From Tethybacter castelli (GTDB lineage: Bacteria; Pseudomonadota; Gammaproteobacteria; Tethybacterales; Tethybacteraceae), in NCBI GenBank assembly GCA_036679665.1, contig JAZHEJ010000041.1, positions 1-64,000 on the forward strand: a stretch of 64,000 nt of DNA, given 5' to 3'. Positions 40,423 through 49,347 of this stretch are shown here, piece after piece; within the stretch, counting starts at the first letter, position 1; the number at the start of each line of letters is the position of its first letter. The notes under the pieces are model-generated. The model ran no database searches, had not been told where the DNA came from, and saw nothing but the letters and a program-made list of their open reading frames with translations. A program made the position numbers and the translations under genes.

Positions 40423-41424
40423 ATGTATTTAATCTACGTATCAGCAAAACAAGAAGACCAAAAATCAGATGTGCAACCACAGCAATATACTGATCATGAT
40501 CTGCAGCCAATCATGTTGGCCCTGACTAGAAATCAGTCAAATTACTTTCTTAGGGAAGCGGACACCAAAAGCATTGACAATCCTAAACCTGAAAAATTTG
40601 CCGATATTGAAAGGCTGTTTGTCAGGTTGCGAAAATGTGATGACGACACCCCCAAGGACAGTGCCAAGCCTGATGATGAAGTCGAGGCGGATTCATCTAA
40701 TGAAGAAGCACAACTAGCGGTCGCTTTGGCCACGGTTTATTTTGGCAAAGGCGGCACTGAGCCATTGCAGGAGGATTTTGCTTCTTATGTTCGTTCGCGT
40801 AGCAGACTGGCTGACAAATTAATTGTGGCCGGCTACACCGACGACGATTGTTCAATGACAAAAAGCGAATTTTTGGCGCTATCGCGGGCAATGAGTGTCC
40901 GCGATTTGTTTCTTCAAGAGGGAATTGAAATACCGGTCGTAGCTATCGCGCGTCCTAAATGTTGTTTTGCCGGCAAACCTAAATGGTCGCGCCGCGTGGA
41001 AGTTACCGCCTTGTTTACCAAAGCAGGTGACGACGAAGACGGGGACGATGATTTAGATGAGACAGGTGACGGTCCGTCGTTGATAAACAATGATGAAAAG
41101 GTCAAAAAAAATACTCCGGCCCTAGTAAATCGTTCTCGCGTGCTAGTCCATGCGATGCTACTACTGGTGGCGTTGTCAATCCTGCCAATGGCAGCTATGG
41201 CAGGAGGAGGTTCTAGCACCGAATTTGATACGGTGGTAACCAAATTACAACAATGGGCGACCGGCGGTTTAGGTCGAGCAATTTCTCTGGCCGCGGTGAT
41301 TGTCGGCGCGATGATTTCGGTTATTCGTTCCAATCCGATGCCAATTTTGTCCGGTATCGCTTTTGCCATGATTCTCAATTTCACTCCTGGGATCATCACC
41401 GCATTGCTAAGCGCCACCATATGA
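40423..41424 (+). CDS. traA: Fusion of OmpA-like domain and F-type (TraA) pilin
   Basis: A 333-residue single open frame with an SD (GGAG) 8 bp before the ATG. Residues ~100-197 look like an OmpA C-terminal peptidoglycan-binding domain: GYTD (137-140), LSRAMSV (153-159) and SRRVEVTAL (189-197). Asp140 and Arg155 are 15 residues apart, the spacing of the peptidoglycan-binding Asp and Arg in Acinetobacter OmpA. An acidic linker (200-225) follows. Residues 243-260 form a signal/leader helix ending AMA, and the last 73 residues (GGGSSTEFDT...) are a TraA-type pilin with two hydrophobic helices. There is no N-terminal signal peptide, so the OmpA-like part should lie on the cytoplasmic side of the leader. 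First gene of the T4SS operon. Confidence 0.8.
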   Translation: MYLIYVSAKQEDQKSDVQPQQYTDHDLQPIMLALTRNQSNYFLREADTKSIDNPKPEKFADIERLFVRLRKCDDDTPKDSAKPDDEVEADSSNEEAQLAVALATVYFGKGGTEPLQEDFASYVRSRSRLADKLIVAGYTDDDCSMTKSEFLALSRAMSVRDLFLQEGIEIPVVAIARPKCCFAGKPKWSRRVEVTALFTKAGDDEDGDDDLDETGDGPSLINNDEKVKKNTPALVNRSRVLVHAMLLLVALSILPMAAMAGGGSSTEFDTVVTKLQQWATGGLGRAISLAAVIVGAMISVIRSNPMPILSGIAFAMILNFTPGIITALLSATI

Positions 41425-41717
41425 GTGTCAACAAAGCGCAATGGCACGTGCCACGCAGCCTGGATGAAATGCCCCAGCTTTTGTTTTTGGATTTTTATCA
41501 ACAGTTGCTATTAATGTTGCCGCTGCTGATCGGACAAGTTGCCGGGTCGTTGTTGGCGGGGGTGGGAGTCGGCATGGCGCTTACGTATGCTTACGGCCGT
41601 ATCAAGACCAGTCAACATCCGCGGTTTATTATTCATATGGCCTACTGGTACCTGCCTAGCAGTTTGATGCATTTGCGGTATTCGCCGCCGGCGCACTTGC
41701 GACTGTATGTGGGGTAA
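41421..41717 (+). CDS. traL: T4SS protein TraL
   Basis: A 98-residue inner-membrane T4SS subunit, the F-type counterpart of VirB3. The start ATG at 41421 overlaps the traA stop (ATGA). The N-terminus VPRSLDEMPQLLFLDF carries the typical polar lead-in. One or two hydrophobic segments follow (LLLMLPLLIGQVAGSLLAGVG), then a short Arg/His-rich C-terminal tail. Its place between traA and traE is the standard F-type order. Confidence 0.85.
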   Translation: MSVNKAQWHVPRSLDEMPQLLFLDFYQQLLLMLPLLIGQVAGSLLAGVGVGMALTYAYGRIKTSQHPRFIIHMAYWYLPSSLMHLRYSPPAHLRLYVG

Positions 41718-42308
41718 ATGGATAGCGCCAATTACACGGCATCCGTGTCCAGTCTTCGCCGTCAAGCGCGTTTTGCGTTATTGTTGGTTGCGATGCTAAC
41801 GGCCTCTTGCTGTATGCTGGCCGGATTGGCGCTCGTACTAAGCACCAGTTCGCAACGCACGGTAATTGTGCCGTCAGAAATCAGAAGCGAATTTTGGGTT
41901 GAATCCGAGCAGGTTTCGCGAAGCTATTATTTGGAATGGGGCTATTATCTGGCCCAGTTAATTTTAAATGTAACTCCCGACAGTGCAAATTATCAGCACG
42001 AAGTGCTGATTCGCCATGTCGCAGGCCCATACCGCGAACAAATTCGTCAACGGCTGGCGATCGCCCAGGAACGAATGAAAGAAGAACAGCTAGGTACGTT
42101 TTTCAGCGTAAGCGAGATTTATGTCGAGCCGGAAAAAGGACAAGTCGCGTTTGTCGGAACCTTGTCAAGCTATGTTCAAGGGCGACGCATTGAAGAGCGC
42201 ACCGCGGCGTATATGGCCAGCTTCCAGGTAGCGGGCGGACAGCTACGACTCAAACAGTTTGTCGAAACCAGTCCCCAAAATGCGTTCGCAATCAAAGAGT
42301 CGGTGTGA
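41718..42308 (+). CDS. traE: T4SS protein TraE
   Basis: A 196-residue bitopic protein, the VirB8-like inner-membrane scaffold of F-type systems. One membrane helix lies near residues 18-40 (ARFALLLVAMLTASCCMLAGLALVL). The periplasmic NTF2-like domain includes SEFWVESEQVSRSYYLEWGYYLAQLILNVTP, a strong TraE signature, and VGTLSSYVQGRRI. It sits directly after traL (0 bp) and overlaps traK. Confidence 0.92.
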   Translation: MDSANYTASVSSLRRQARFALLLVAMLTASCCMLAGLALVLSTSSQRTVIVPSEIRSEFWVESEQVSRSYYLEWGYYLAQLILNVTPDSANYQHEVLIRHVAGPYREQIRQRLAIAQERMKEEQLGTFFSVSEIYVEPEKGQVAFVGTLSSYVQGRRIEERTAAYMASFQVAGGQLRLKQFVETSPQNAFAIKESV

Positions 42309-43021
42309 TGAGCAAGTGGTTGGCCATTTTATTGACAATTGGCTGGAGTCTTCCGGCAGTCGCCCAAAACGTCATTGAAGCTCAAGATGGCGCAATCGTT
42401 AAAGTCGCTTTGGAGCAACCTAATTTGGTTGAGGCAAAAAATGGCAGGATAACAGCATTTGTGTTTACCGAAGGCAAATTCACTGAAACCATTGATCCCG
42501 AATCCGGAGTACTTTACCTGCGTCCGCTTGAAGCAGGCGCACATTCCGGGTTTATTGAAGTTCAAGCTGCCGATGGCATAAGCCAAAGATTCAATCTGGT
42601 TCTCGTACCAGACGATGCTATCAACGCGCAACGTATCGTACTAAGCTACCCGGATAAAGCAGCCTTGGCGCTACCCGTGCAGTCGGTACCGCAGGCTTCT
42701 GAACATGTTGCGACGATAAAAAAATTGCTCAAAGATATGTTTGGCGGCAAAACCGATTTATTGTTGCCGGCAGAAGCGGAAATATTCGTTATCGGTAAAT
42801 CACTTGAGATGACCAAGCTGGCCAAGTTTGATCGAGGAACAATGACTGCGGAGACGTTCAGCTTGCGCAACTATGGTAGTAGCGGTGTGGACATCAACGA
42901 AGCTTTGTTGCATATCCGCGACGATATCGTGGCTGTGGTTGCGGAGGCGTCAACGCTCGCACCCGGCGCAAAAAAGACGATTTACTTGGTACGGGCCCGT
43001 GGCTCAGCACCTAAAAAATGA
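42305..43021 (+). CDS. traK: T4SS outer-membrane core protein TraK
   Basis: A 238-residue exported protein, the VirB9/TraK component that forms the outer-membrane core ring with TraV and TraB. A signal peptide ends LPAVA. The mature part is beta-rich, with VEAKNGRITAFVFTEGKFTE and GVLYLRPLEAG near the N-terminus and a C-terminal segment YLVRARG. The start is GTG 42305 or the adjacent ATG 42308. It overlaps traE and traB. Confidence 0.88.
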   Translation: MMSKWLAILLTIGWSLPAVAQNVIEAQDGAIVKVALEQPNLVEAKNGRITAFVFTEGKFTETIDPESGVLYLRPLEAGAHSGFIEVQAADGISQRFNLVLVPDDAINAQRIVLSYPDKAALALPVQSVPQASEHVATIKKLLKDMFGGKTDLLLPAEAEIFVIGKSLEMTKLAKFDRGTMTAETFSLRNYGSSGVDINEALLHIRDDIVAVVAEASTLAPGAKKTIYLVRARGSAPKK

Positions 43022-44250
43022 AAAAAAACAATCCATCCGCAACGCCGGGCGCGAACGCTAATCAGATCGCGTTGCGGCGTCAGCGCTGGCTGATGGCTGG
43101 ATTTGGCCTAATCGCAATCTTGATTGCGGGCTTGGTTGTTGGGTTGCAAGGTACCACCACCAACCTAGGTGACATTATCGAACCTTCGCAATTGACGATA
43201 CCAAGCGAAGAGCTTGATCCAGGTCAACTGTGGCGAGCGAGCGCTGAGCAAGATATCAAGATACTTGAGGAAAGTGAAAAAAGCATGCGCGACGCATTAA
43301 TTGCGATGGAACAGCGCCTGGCTGAATTTTCATTTGATATCGAAAGAGCACGGATCGCTGAGCAAGAAGCCGCGTTTGAGCGAGAAATGCTGCTGCTGTC
43401 TTCTACGGAATCGCCGTCTACGCAAGCTCCTCCGACTGATCGAAGCGATGCGGTGATTCCACCTTTATTAAAGAAACCGGAGATACGTTTGGTGCGTGTC
43501 AATGATTTGGCCGGTACTCAGCCGGCGGTCACTGAGCTCTCCTCTACGCCAGCTACTCCGGTTTCGCCTGTCGCTGCAATCACTGAATCGGTAAGCGATT
43601 CTTATATGCCGGCGGGAACATTTATGTCAGCGGTGATATTAGGCGGACTTGATGCGCCGACCGGCTCGGTAGCTCGAGATAATCCTCATCCGGTGTTACT
43701 AAGAGTGGCGGCAAAAGCCCGCTTGCCAAATTTGGTTCGCTTTGATGTTCGCGAATGCCTGGTCCTAGCGGCGGGTTACGGTGATATTTCCAGCGAGCGA
43801 GCATTATTACGCGTTGAAAGGATGAGTTGTCAGCGTCATGACGGCAGTTTTTTTGATGAATCGGTACGCGGGTTTATTGTCGGCGACGACGGCCGTGCCG
43901 GAGTACGGGGTCGTCTGGTAACCAAACAAGGACAGTTGCTCCAACGATCGTTGATTGCCGGAATCGGAGCGGGCTTTAGCGAATTATTCAGAACCCAACA
44001 GTCTGAGCAACTACGCGCTTTGACCAGAGACAGCGAAGGCGACCCGTCTCCTTCCACCTTTCCTAGCCTGGGCGACTATGCGACCACCGGTGTCGCATCG
44101 GGGGCGAGCTCCGCGTTAAATCGGCTGGCCGATTACTATATCTCGCTCGCTGAACAGGTTTATCCGGTAATTGAAGTCGGGGCTGGACGCGAAGTGGATA
44201 TCGTGTTGCAAGAGGGAATTGATTTGGAAAAAAAACCCGCGCCACAATGA
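43018..44250 (+). CDS. traB: T4SS core protein TraB (VirB10-like)
   Basis: A 410-residue bitopic protein that spans the envelope. A cytoplasmic tail and membrane helix (LMAGFGLIAILIAGLVVGL, residues ~25-43) precede a coiled-coil and a Pro/Ser/Thr-rich linker. The conserved C-terminal TrbI/VirB10-like barrel includes MPAGTFMSAVILGGLDAPT, RFDVRECLVLAAGYGDIS and RVERMSC. It closes with VGAGREVDIVLQEGI. ATGA overlaps with neighbours on both sides. Confidence 0.93.
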   Translation: MKKNNPSATPGANANQIALRRQRWLMAGFGLIAILIAGLVVGLQGTTTNLGDIIEPSQLTIPSEELDPGQLWRASAEQDIKILEESEKSMRDALIAMEQRLAEFSFDIERARIAEQEAAFEREMLLLSSTESPSTQAPPTDRSDAVIPPLLKKPEIRLVRVNDLAGTQPAVTELSSTPATPVSPVAAITESVSDSYMPAGTFMSAVILGGLDAPTGSVARDNPHPVLLRVAAKARLPNLVRFDVRECLVLAAGYGDISSERALLRVERMSCQRHDGSFFDESVRGFIVGDDGRAGVRGRLVTKQGQLLQRSLIAGIGAGFSELFRTQQSEQLRALTRDSEGDPSPSTFPSLGDYATTGVASGASSALNRLADYYISLAEQVYPVIEVGAGREVDIVLQEGIDLEKKPAPQ

Positions 44251-44912
44251 AAAATCTAGTTTGGTTACTAATTGCGGGCATGATTTCAGCCGCGCTTGCC
44301 AATGCTGATGCCCAAACCGCGTTACAAGCCGCGCGCGAGCGTTATCCAACGACGCAAGTGCGCGATGCTGTGCCGACAGCCTTGCCGGGCGTCTACGAAT
44401 TTGACATGGGCGGTGAAACTGTTTATGGCGATATAACCGCGCGTTATTTGCTGTTTGGAAAACTGTTCGACATGCAATCGCCGACGGTAACCGACGCTTA
44501 CCGGCTTATCGCGGATGTCGCAATCGAACTTCAGCCGGGGATAGCCGGTGAAGTAATAGTGTTTTCTGATCCGCTGTGCGCATATTGCGCCACCTTCGAA
44601 CAGCGCATCAAAGCCGGTGAATTAGACGACTATCGCATCAGCATGGTGCTAGTACCTTTGCAACCGGGGTCTGAAAAGCTTTCTGCGGGCGTGCTTTGTA
44701 AAGCAAATCCAGCTCAGGCATGGCGCGATTTGATGTATCACGGTAACATCCCGGCTTCGTGTGTCACCGACAAACTTGAGCAACATATTCTGGCCGCTGA
44801 ACGCGCCGGCATAAACGCCACCCCCAGTTTTTTGGTTCCGAACGGAGAATTAATGGTCGGCCTCCCGGAATCTGCGCAACTGGCGGTTTGGATCGCGCAA
44901 GGCCAGCTGTGA
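44247..44912 (+). CDS. DsbC-like thiol:disulfide isomerase of the T4SS
   Basis: A 221-residue periplasmic thioredoxin-fold protein encoded between traB and traV, like the DsbC/TrbB proteins of F-type systems. A signal peptide (LLIAGMISAALANA) precedes an N-terminal dimerisation-like region. The active site is CAYC in VFSDPLCAYCATFE near residues 110-114, and the cis-Pro loop is NATPSFLVPNG. It probably forms or corrects disulfides in the Cys-rich TraU, TraN and the small protein at 51726. Confidence 0.9.
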   Translation: MKNLVWLLIAGMISAALANADAQTALQAARERYPTTQVRDAVPTALPGVYEFDMGGETVYGDITARYLLFGKLFDMQSPTVTDAYRLIADVAIELQPGIAGEVIVFSDPLCAYCATFEQRIKAGELDDYRISMVLVPLQPGSEKLSAGVLCKANPAQAWRDLMYHGNIPASCVTDKLEQHILAAERAGINATPSFLVPNGELMVGLPESAQLAVWIAQGQL

Positions 44913-45265
44913 AGTTGAGAAACATACTTGCGTTGCTTGCGGGTATCGTGCTTGCCGGCTGCGGCACTGATCAAGGCGGTACGTTGTCGTGTCCGAACCC
45001 GAGACTAACCGGTTGCGACTCGCTGAGCGAAGTTTATGAGCGTACCGTCGGTAATTACACGGACCATCAACCGGCGCAAATTCGCAAACTGCGTAATATT
45101 GAAGTTGCAAATCCGCCGAATCTGGATCCGCCCCGCGTGATCAAAGTATGGATTGCGCCGTGGGAGGATGAAGATGGCGACCTGCACGACTATCAATATT
45201 TGTATCTGATAATTGAGCAGCCGTCATGGAATCTCGATCATTGGCAGGCAAACAAGGCTAACTAA
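44909..45265 (+). CDS. traV: T4SS lipoprotein TraV
   Basis: A 118-residue lipoprotein starting at GTG 44909 (overlapping the previous stop in GTGA). The lipobox is LAGC with the lipidated Cys near residue 18. Downstream Cys residues in LSCPNPRLTGCDSLSEVYERT match TraV. TraV anchors the outer ring made of TraK and TraB. The protein is shorter than F TraV (171). An upstream in-frame ATG at 44888 would not change the lipobox. Confidence 0.87.
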   Translation: MKLRNILALLAGIVLAGCGTDQGGTLSCPNPRLTGCDSLSEVYERTVGNYTDHQPAQIRKLRNIEVANPPNLDPPRVIKVWIAPWEDEDGDLHDYQYLYLIIEQPSWNLDHWQANKAN

Positions 45266-45270
45266 CACTG

Positions 45271-47733
45271 ATGCCCAAATTGCCGATGTGGCTGGATTTT
45301 TTAGGCGGTGAGCCCAACGCCGATCCTTGGTATCACCCGCAGTTGCCTAGTTTCGGGTCGATCTTACCGTATCAGCATTACGATGCTGATTCCAAACTAT
45401 ACGGGTTGTTGACAGAAAGTGTCGGTTTTGCGCTAGAGTGCTTGCCGCAAATCGGAGTATCCGAACAGATGGAGCGTAGTTTGCAAGAATTGGCAACCGC
45501 GATTCCAAACGGAGTGTGCATGCAGGTTTCGCTTTTTTCGGATCAACAAATTACCGGGTTGTTGACGCAGTACTGCAATCAGCGTCCTGGATCTGGGGGC
45601 TCGCGCGCCGAAGATGTATTTCGTCGCTTAGCCCGCCGCCGCTTTGAATATTTTGCCAACATATCCGGCACGTTGCGGCCGGTCAACTATCGCATGCTAA
45701 TTAGCGTCAGCCTACCTGGAACGATAGACGATCCGGCAGTGAAACAACAAGCAATCGGTTTGCGTAAATCGATAGCTTCGCTGCTAAGTAACTGCGCGAT
45801 ACCCAGCATAGCGCTCGAACCCGCCGGGTTATGCCAGATTATCAGCGGCCTGCTCAACCCGAGTCATCCGTCTCGTCGTCAGTTGGATTATGACCCTACC
45901 CGCATGATTGTCGAACAATGCTTGTTGCGCGACACCCAGATCGCCATGAACAAAAACTCGATCGCAATCAGCGGCGACGGCCAACCGCACGGCTTGGTCG
46001 CGCTGGTCGCCAACAATTATCCACCGACATTACGGTTAACTAGTATGCAAATGTTACTGGGCGATCCGATGCGTAGTCACTTGCGCTACCGGGGTCCATT
46101 TTTAATAACGTTATGCATGCAGGGAATTGACCAGAACGAGGCGCGCGCCTTAGTTGCATTAAGAAATGCCCGGGCCATTACCAATGCGCGTTCAATGATG
46201 GCGCGTTTTATGCCGGGCTATTACCGCAGACAAATGGAAGACTGGGGCGCTTGCGCTGAAGTCCTCGACAGTGGCGGAGGATTGATATTGATGACTCATC
46301 TGCTGTTGATTAAACATAACCCAGGTGACGCCGAAGCGGCGGTTGAGAACGCCCGCGCCATTTGGCGCGCATGCGGATTTACGCTGGCGCGCTGCGAATA
46401 TCTACAAGCACAAGGTTTGCTGGCGGCATTGCCGCTGACATTGACCGCAGGTTTGGCGGGCGATTTGCGGACACTAGGTTGGCTCGGGCGTAAAACCACC
46501 CACAACGCAAGCCACGGCTTGCCGATTATCGCTGAATGGAAAGGAACCGCAAATCCGGCTTTATTGTTTGTCGGGCGGCGCGGGCAACTTATCGGGATGG
46601 ATATTTACGATGCGAACGGAAACTACAACGTGGTGATCGCCGGGGCTTCAGGTAGCGGCAAGTCGGTGTTGCTCAATGAGATCGCCACCGCTGAACTTGG
46701 GCTCGGCGCCAAGGTGTGGGTACTTGACATCGGCAGGTCTTATCAACGCTCTAGCTCGTATCTCAACGGTCAGTTTCTTCGCTTTGTGCCCAACGCGGGT
46801 ATCAGTCTTAATCCGTTTTCGGCAGTTAGTGACATCAACGAGGACATGCGCTTACTTAAACCGATGTTTGCGCAGATGATCGCCCCCCATGGACAACTTT
46901 CAGATTATCAACGCGCCCGACTTGAAGAAGCCCTCCTGGCCGCATGGGAACATAGCAAAAACGGAGCATCGCCGGATGTTGTACAAGCTGAACTTGTACG
47001 TTTGGGAGGCAGTGACAGCCGGGTATCGGACATGGCGGCGATGTTACGTCCTTTTACTTCTGCGGGAGTTCATGGAGTTTGGTTTCGCGGTGAAGCGACC
47101 GTGGATTTCAATGCTGATTATGTGGTGATCGAGCTTGAAGAGCTCAAAGGTAATCTTGAGCTGCAACTGGTGGTTCTGTTACAGATACTGTTTTTAATCA
47201 ATCAGCAGATCTATGCAATTCACGAGCGACGCAAGTTGGTGGTGATTGACGAGGCTTGGGATTTGATGCGGGGCGAACATATCGGTGAATTTATCGAACA
47301 CGGCTATCGCCGCGCGCGTAAATACAACAGCGCTTTTTTATCCGCTTCGCAAAGCATTGCCGATTTTTTCGCGGTGCCGGCCGGTCAAGCCGCGGTTGCC
47401 AATTCGGATTGGCTAATGTTGTTGGCGCAGAAAAACGAAGAGTTAACCAGACTTGTGGACAACAGGCAGCTGCAACTTTCCGCTGAGGAACTGGCCATGG
47501 TCAAGTCCTTGCATACGCACCCGGGAGAATATTCGGAAGTGTTTATTCGCGCCGAAGGCAACACCAGCTGCATTGGCCGGCTGGCAATTGATCCATTTAG
47601 TCAGATGCTGTATTCGTCGCGCGCCGCGGATCGAATCGCTGTGGAACGTTATCAAGCCGGCGGGCATGATCTGGTGACAAGTATCGAAGCGGTGCTTAAC
47701 GACCGCGCCAACCGAAATGTCGCGTCGACTTAA
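45271..47733 (+). CDS. traC: T4SS ATPase TraC (VirB4-like)
   Basis: An 820-residue ATPase that energises pilus assembly and substrate transfer on the cytoplasmic side. An N-terminal TraC/F-IV domain (FGSILPYQHYDADSKLYGLL) precedes the motor. Walker A is GASGSGKSVLLNE near residues 458-470, and Walker B is KLVVIDEAWDLMRG near 655. Additional signatures are GRSYQRSSSYLNGQF and RKYNSAFLSASQSIADFF. It is followed directly by traW with a 17-bp overlap. Confidence 0.95.
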   Translation: MPKLPMWLDFLGGEPNADPWYHPQLPSFGSILPYQHYDADSKLYGLLTESVGFALECLPQIGVSEQMERSLQELATAIPNGVCMQVSLFSDQQITGLLTQYCNQRPGSGGSRAEDVFRRLARRRFEYFANISGTLRPVNYRMLISVSLPGTIDDPAVKQQAIGLRKSIASLLSNCAIPSIALEPAGLCQIISGLLNPSHPSRRQLDYDPTRMIVEQCLLRDTQIAMNKNSIAISGDGQPHGLVALVANNYPPTLRLTSMQMLLGDPMRSHLRYRGPFLITLCMQGIDQNEARALVALRNARAITNARSMMARFMPGYYRRQMEDWGACAEVLDSGGGLILMTHLLLIKHNPGDAEAAVENARAIWRACGFTLARCEYLQAQGLLAALPLTLTAGLAGDLRTLGWLGRKTTHNASHGLPIIAEWKGTANPALLFVGRRGQLIGMDIYDANGNYNVVIAGASGSGKSVLLNEIATAELGLGAKVWVLDIGRSYQRSSSYLNGQFLRFVPNAGISLNPFSAVSDINEDMRLLKPMFAQMIAPHGQLSDYQRARLEEALLAAWEHSKNGASPDVVQAELVRLGGSDSRVSDMAAMLRPFTSAGVHGVWFRGEATVDFNADYVVIELEELKGNLELQLVVLLQILFLINQQIYAIHERRKLVVIDEAWDLMRGEHIGEFIEHGYRRARKYNSAFLSASQSIADFFAVPAGQAAVANSDWLMLLAQKNEELTRLVDNRQLQLSAEELAMVKSLHTHPGEYSEVFIRAEGNTSCIGRLAIDPFSQMLYSSRAADRIAVERYQAGGHDLVTSIEAVLNDRANRNVAST

Positions 47734-48340
47734 TATACTGTTACCGGTCTGCGCGCTGTTAGTGATGGGTGCGGGCCCAACCACACCGCAAGGCGCGCTC
47801 GGACCTTTGTATCCGATTGCGGAAACAAATTTACTTGCCCATATCAAGCTCAACGCCGCGGCCGCAAGCGAAAACGGTAGCTGGGAACGAAAAAAAATTG
47901 AAGCTCAAAAAGCCGCGGCGGCGTGGGTTGACAATCCACCGCAGGTTGACGGGTTGCGCAACGCGACGCGTTCAAAGGTGCGCATGTTCGATCCGAGTAT
48001 CAAGCTTCAAGATCCGGTGATTGACGCGCAAGGCAATGTACTTCATTTGCCCGGCACCAAGGTCAATCCATTGCAAAAAGTTTCGTTGCGCGGCCGCTTG
48101 GTATTTATTGACATTCGTGAACCTGCCCAGGCGGCATATGCGGCTCGCTTGCTCAGTGAACCGATACAAACTCGCGTTGTCGCAGTCGCCGGGTCGCCAA
48201 GCAAATTTGCCAAACAGTATAAAAAGCGGATTTACTTTGATCAGTACGGAGCTTTAAGTCGACGTTTTGAAATCGTTGAAATACCTGCGATAGTTACCCA
48301 AAGTGGGATGGCGTTGCAAATCACAACGGTCGCGTTGTGA
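47717..48340 (+). CDS. traW: T4SS protein TraW
   Basis: A 207-residue periplasmic protein with a signal peptide (LPVCALLVMGAG). Diagnostic TraW stretches are GALGPLYPIAETNLLAHI, the MFDPSIKLQDPVIDAQGNVL region and GTKVNPLQKVSLRGRLVFID. TraW works with TraU and TrbC in F-pilus assembly. There is no traI (signal peptidase-like TraF/LepB) gene between traC and traW, where many related islands have one. It overlaps traU. Confidence 0.92.
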   Translation: MSRRLNILLPVCALLVMGAGPTTPQGALGPLYPIAETNLLAHIKLNAAAASENGSWERKKIEAQKAAAAWVDNPPQVDGLRNATRSKVRMFDPSIKLQDPVIDAQGNVLHLPGTKVNPLQKVSLRGRLVFIDIREPAQAAYAARLLSEPIQTRVVAVAGSPSKFAKQYKKRIYFDQYGALSRRFEIVEIPAIVTQSGMALQITTVAL

Positions 48341-49347
48341 TGATAAGGTTGTTGACGGTTTTAGCAATTGCACTATTAGTATCCGCGCAGTCCCGGGGTG
48401 CTTGCGAGGGCCGCTTTCCTGATCCGGTCGCTGATGTTTGTTGGAGTTGCATGTTTCCGCTTCGCATCAGCGGGGTTGTAGTATATGAAGGCGGCCAGCT
48501 AGATCGACATGCTAGTAATCGCCGCATCTGCACGTGCGGTTGGCCGCCCACATTGCATGTGCCGGTTGAATTTTGGGAGCCGGTGCGTTTGGTTGAAGTT
48601 ACCCGCACACCTTTTTGCTTGCCAATTCTTGACGGATTGCAACTTACTCCGGGTATCGACGCCCGCGAGCCGGGTTCGCGTACCGGCAGCGCAGGACACG
48701 ACGGCACCGTGGCATTCGCGTTTTATCAAGTACATTGGTATATCAACCCGATTTTGCACTGGTTGGGGGTGTTGCTTGATTTTGACTGTATTGAGCGGGC
48801 CGGTCTAGATTTAGCTTATGTCAGCGAATTGGATCCGACCTGGGAAGACGATGAACTCGCCGCGCTGATATCGCCGGAAGTATTGCTTACAGGCAGCCTT
48901 CAAGGCTTAGCGGCTTGTGCGGCTGATTGCGTAGCCACCACCGCTAGCGGATGGTCGCAGAATGAATTATGGTGGTGCGCCGGTTGCGTCGGTGAATTAT
49001 TTCCGTTATCGGGTAACGTGGCTGGCCATATCTCTGGCCGGCAAAGTTCCGCTTTACTCGCTAGCAGATTGGCAATGCGCATGCATCGACTGGGAGCAAC
49101 CGTATATACCCATGGCAACAGAGCGCGGTGTCAGGCGGGCTGGCGTGATTTGAAATTGCATAAAGACGCCTACAAAATGTCGATGATTTTGCCGCAGGCT
49201 CAGTCGCGTCGCAACGGGCGATGTTGCGAGCCGCTAGGCACGTCGCCGGAACTATGGGCATCCGGTAGCGAGTGGCCGGTGACCGGTGAAGATTTTGCTT
49301 ATGTGCTGTTTCGCAAGCGTAGTTGCTGTGTTGGTATCACTCGCTAA
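48337..49347 (+). CDS. traU: T4SS protein TraU
   Basis: A 336-residue exported Cys-rich protein needed for efficient DNA transfer and pilus assembly. Start GTG 48337 or ATG 48340, signal peptide ending AQSRGA. Many Cys follow: GACEGRFPDPVADVCWSC, ICTCGWPP, CAADCVATT and WWCAGCVGELFPLSG, all characteristic of TraU. The Cys richness explains the nearby DsbC. It overlaps trbC. Confidence 0.94.
   Translation: MMIRLLTVLAIALLVSAQSRGACEGRFPDPVADVCWSCMFPLRISGVVVYEGGQLDRHASNRRICTCGWPPTLHVPVEFWEPVRLVEVTRTPFCLPILDGLQLTPGIDAREPGSRTGSAGHDGTVAFAFYQVHWYINPILHWLGVLLDFDCIERAGLDLAYVSELDPTWEDDELAALISPEVLLTGSLQGLAACAADCVATTASGWSQNELWWCAGCVGELFPLSGNVAGHISGRQSSALLASRLAMRMHRLGATVYTHGNRARCQAGWRDLKLHKDAYKMSMILPQAQSRRNGRCCEPLGTSPELWASGSEWPVTGEDFAYVLFRKRSCCVGITR

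Noticed and set aside
41100..41160. Internal start giving a separate pilin gene
   Set aside because: GTG and ATG codons occur in frame just before the leader helix but none has a Shine-Dalgarno; the upstream frame is intact with a good ribosome site.
44888..44908. ATG start for traV at 44888
   Set aside because: It lies inside dsbC in another frame; the GTG at 44909 gives a standard lipoprotein signal and a GTGA overlap.
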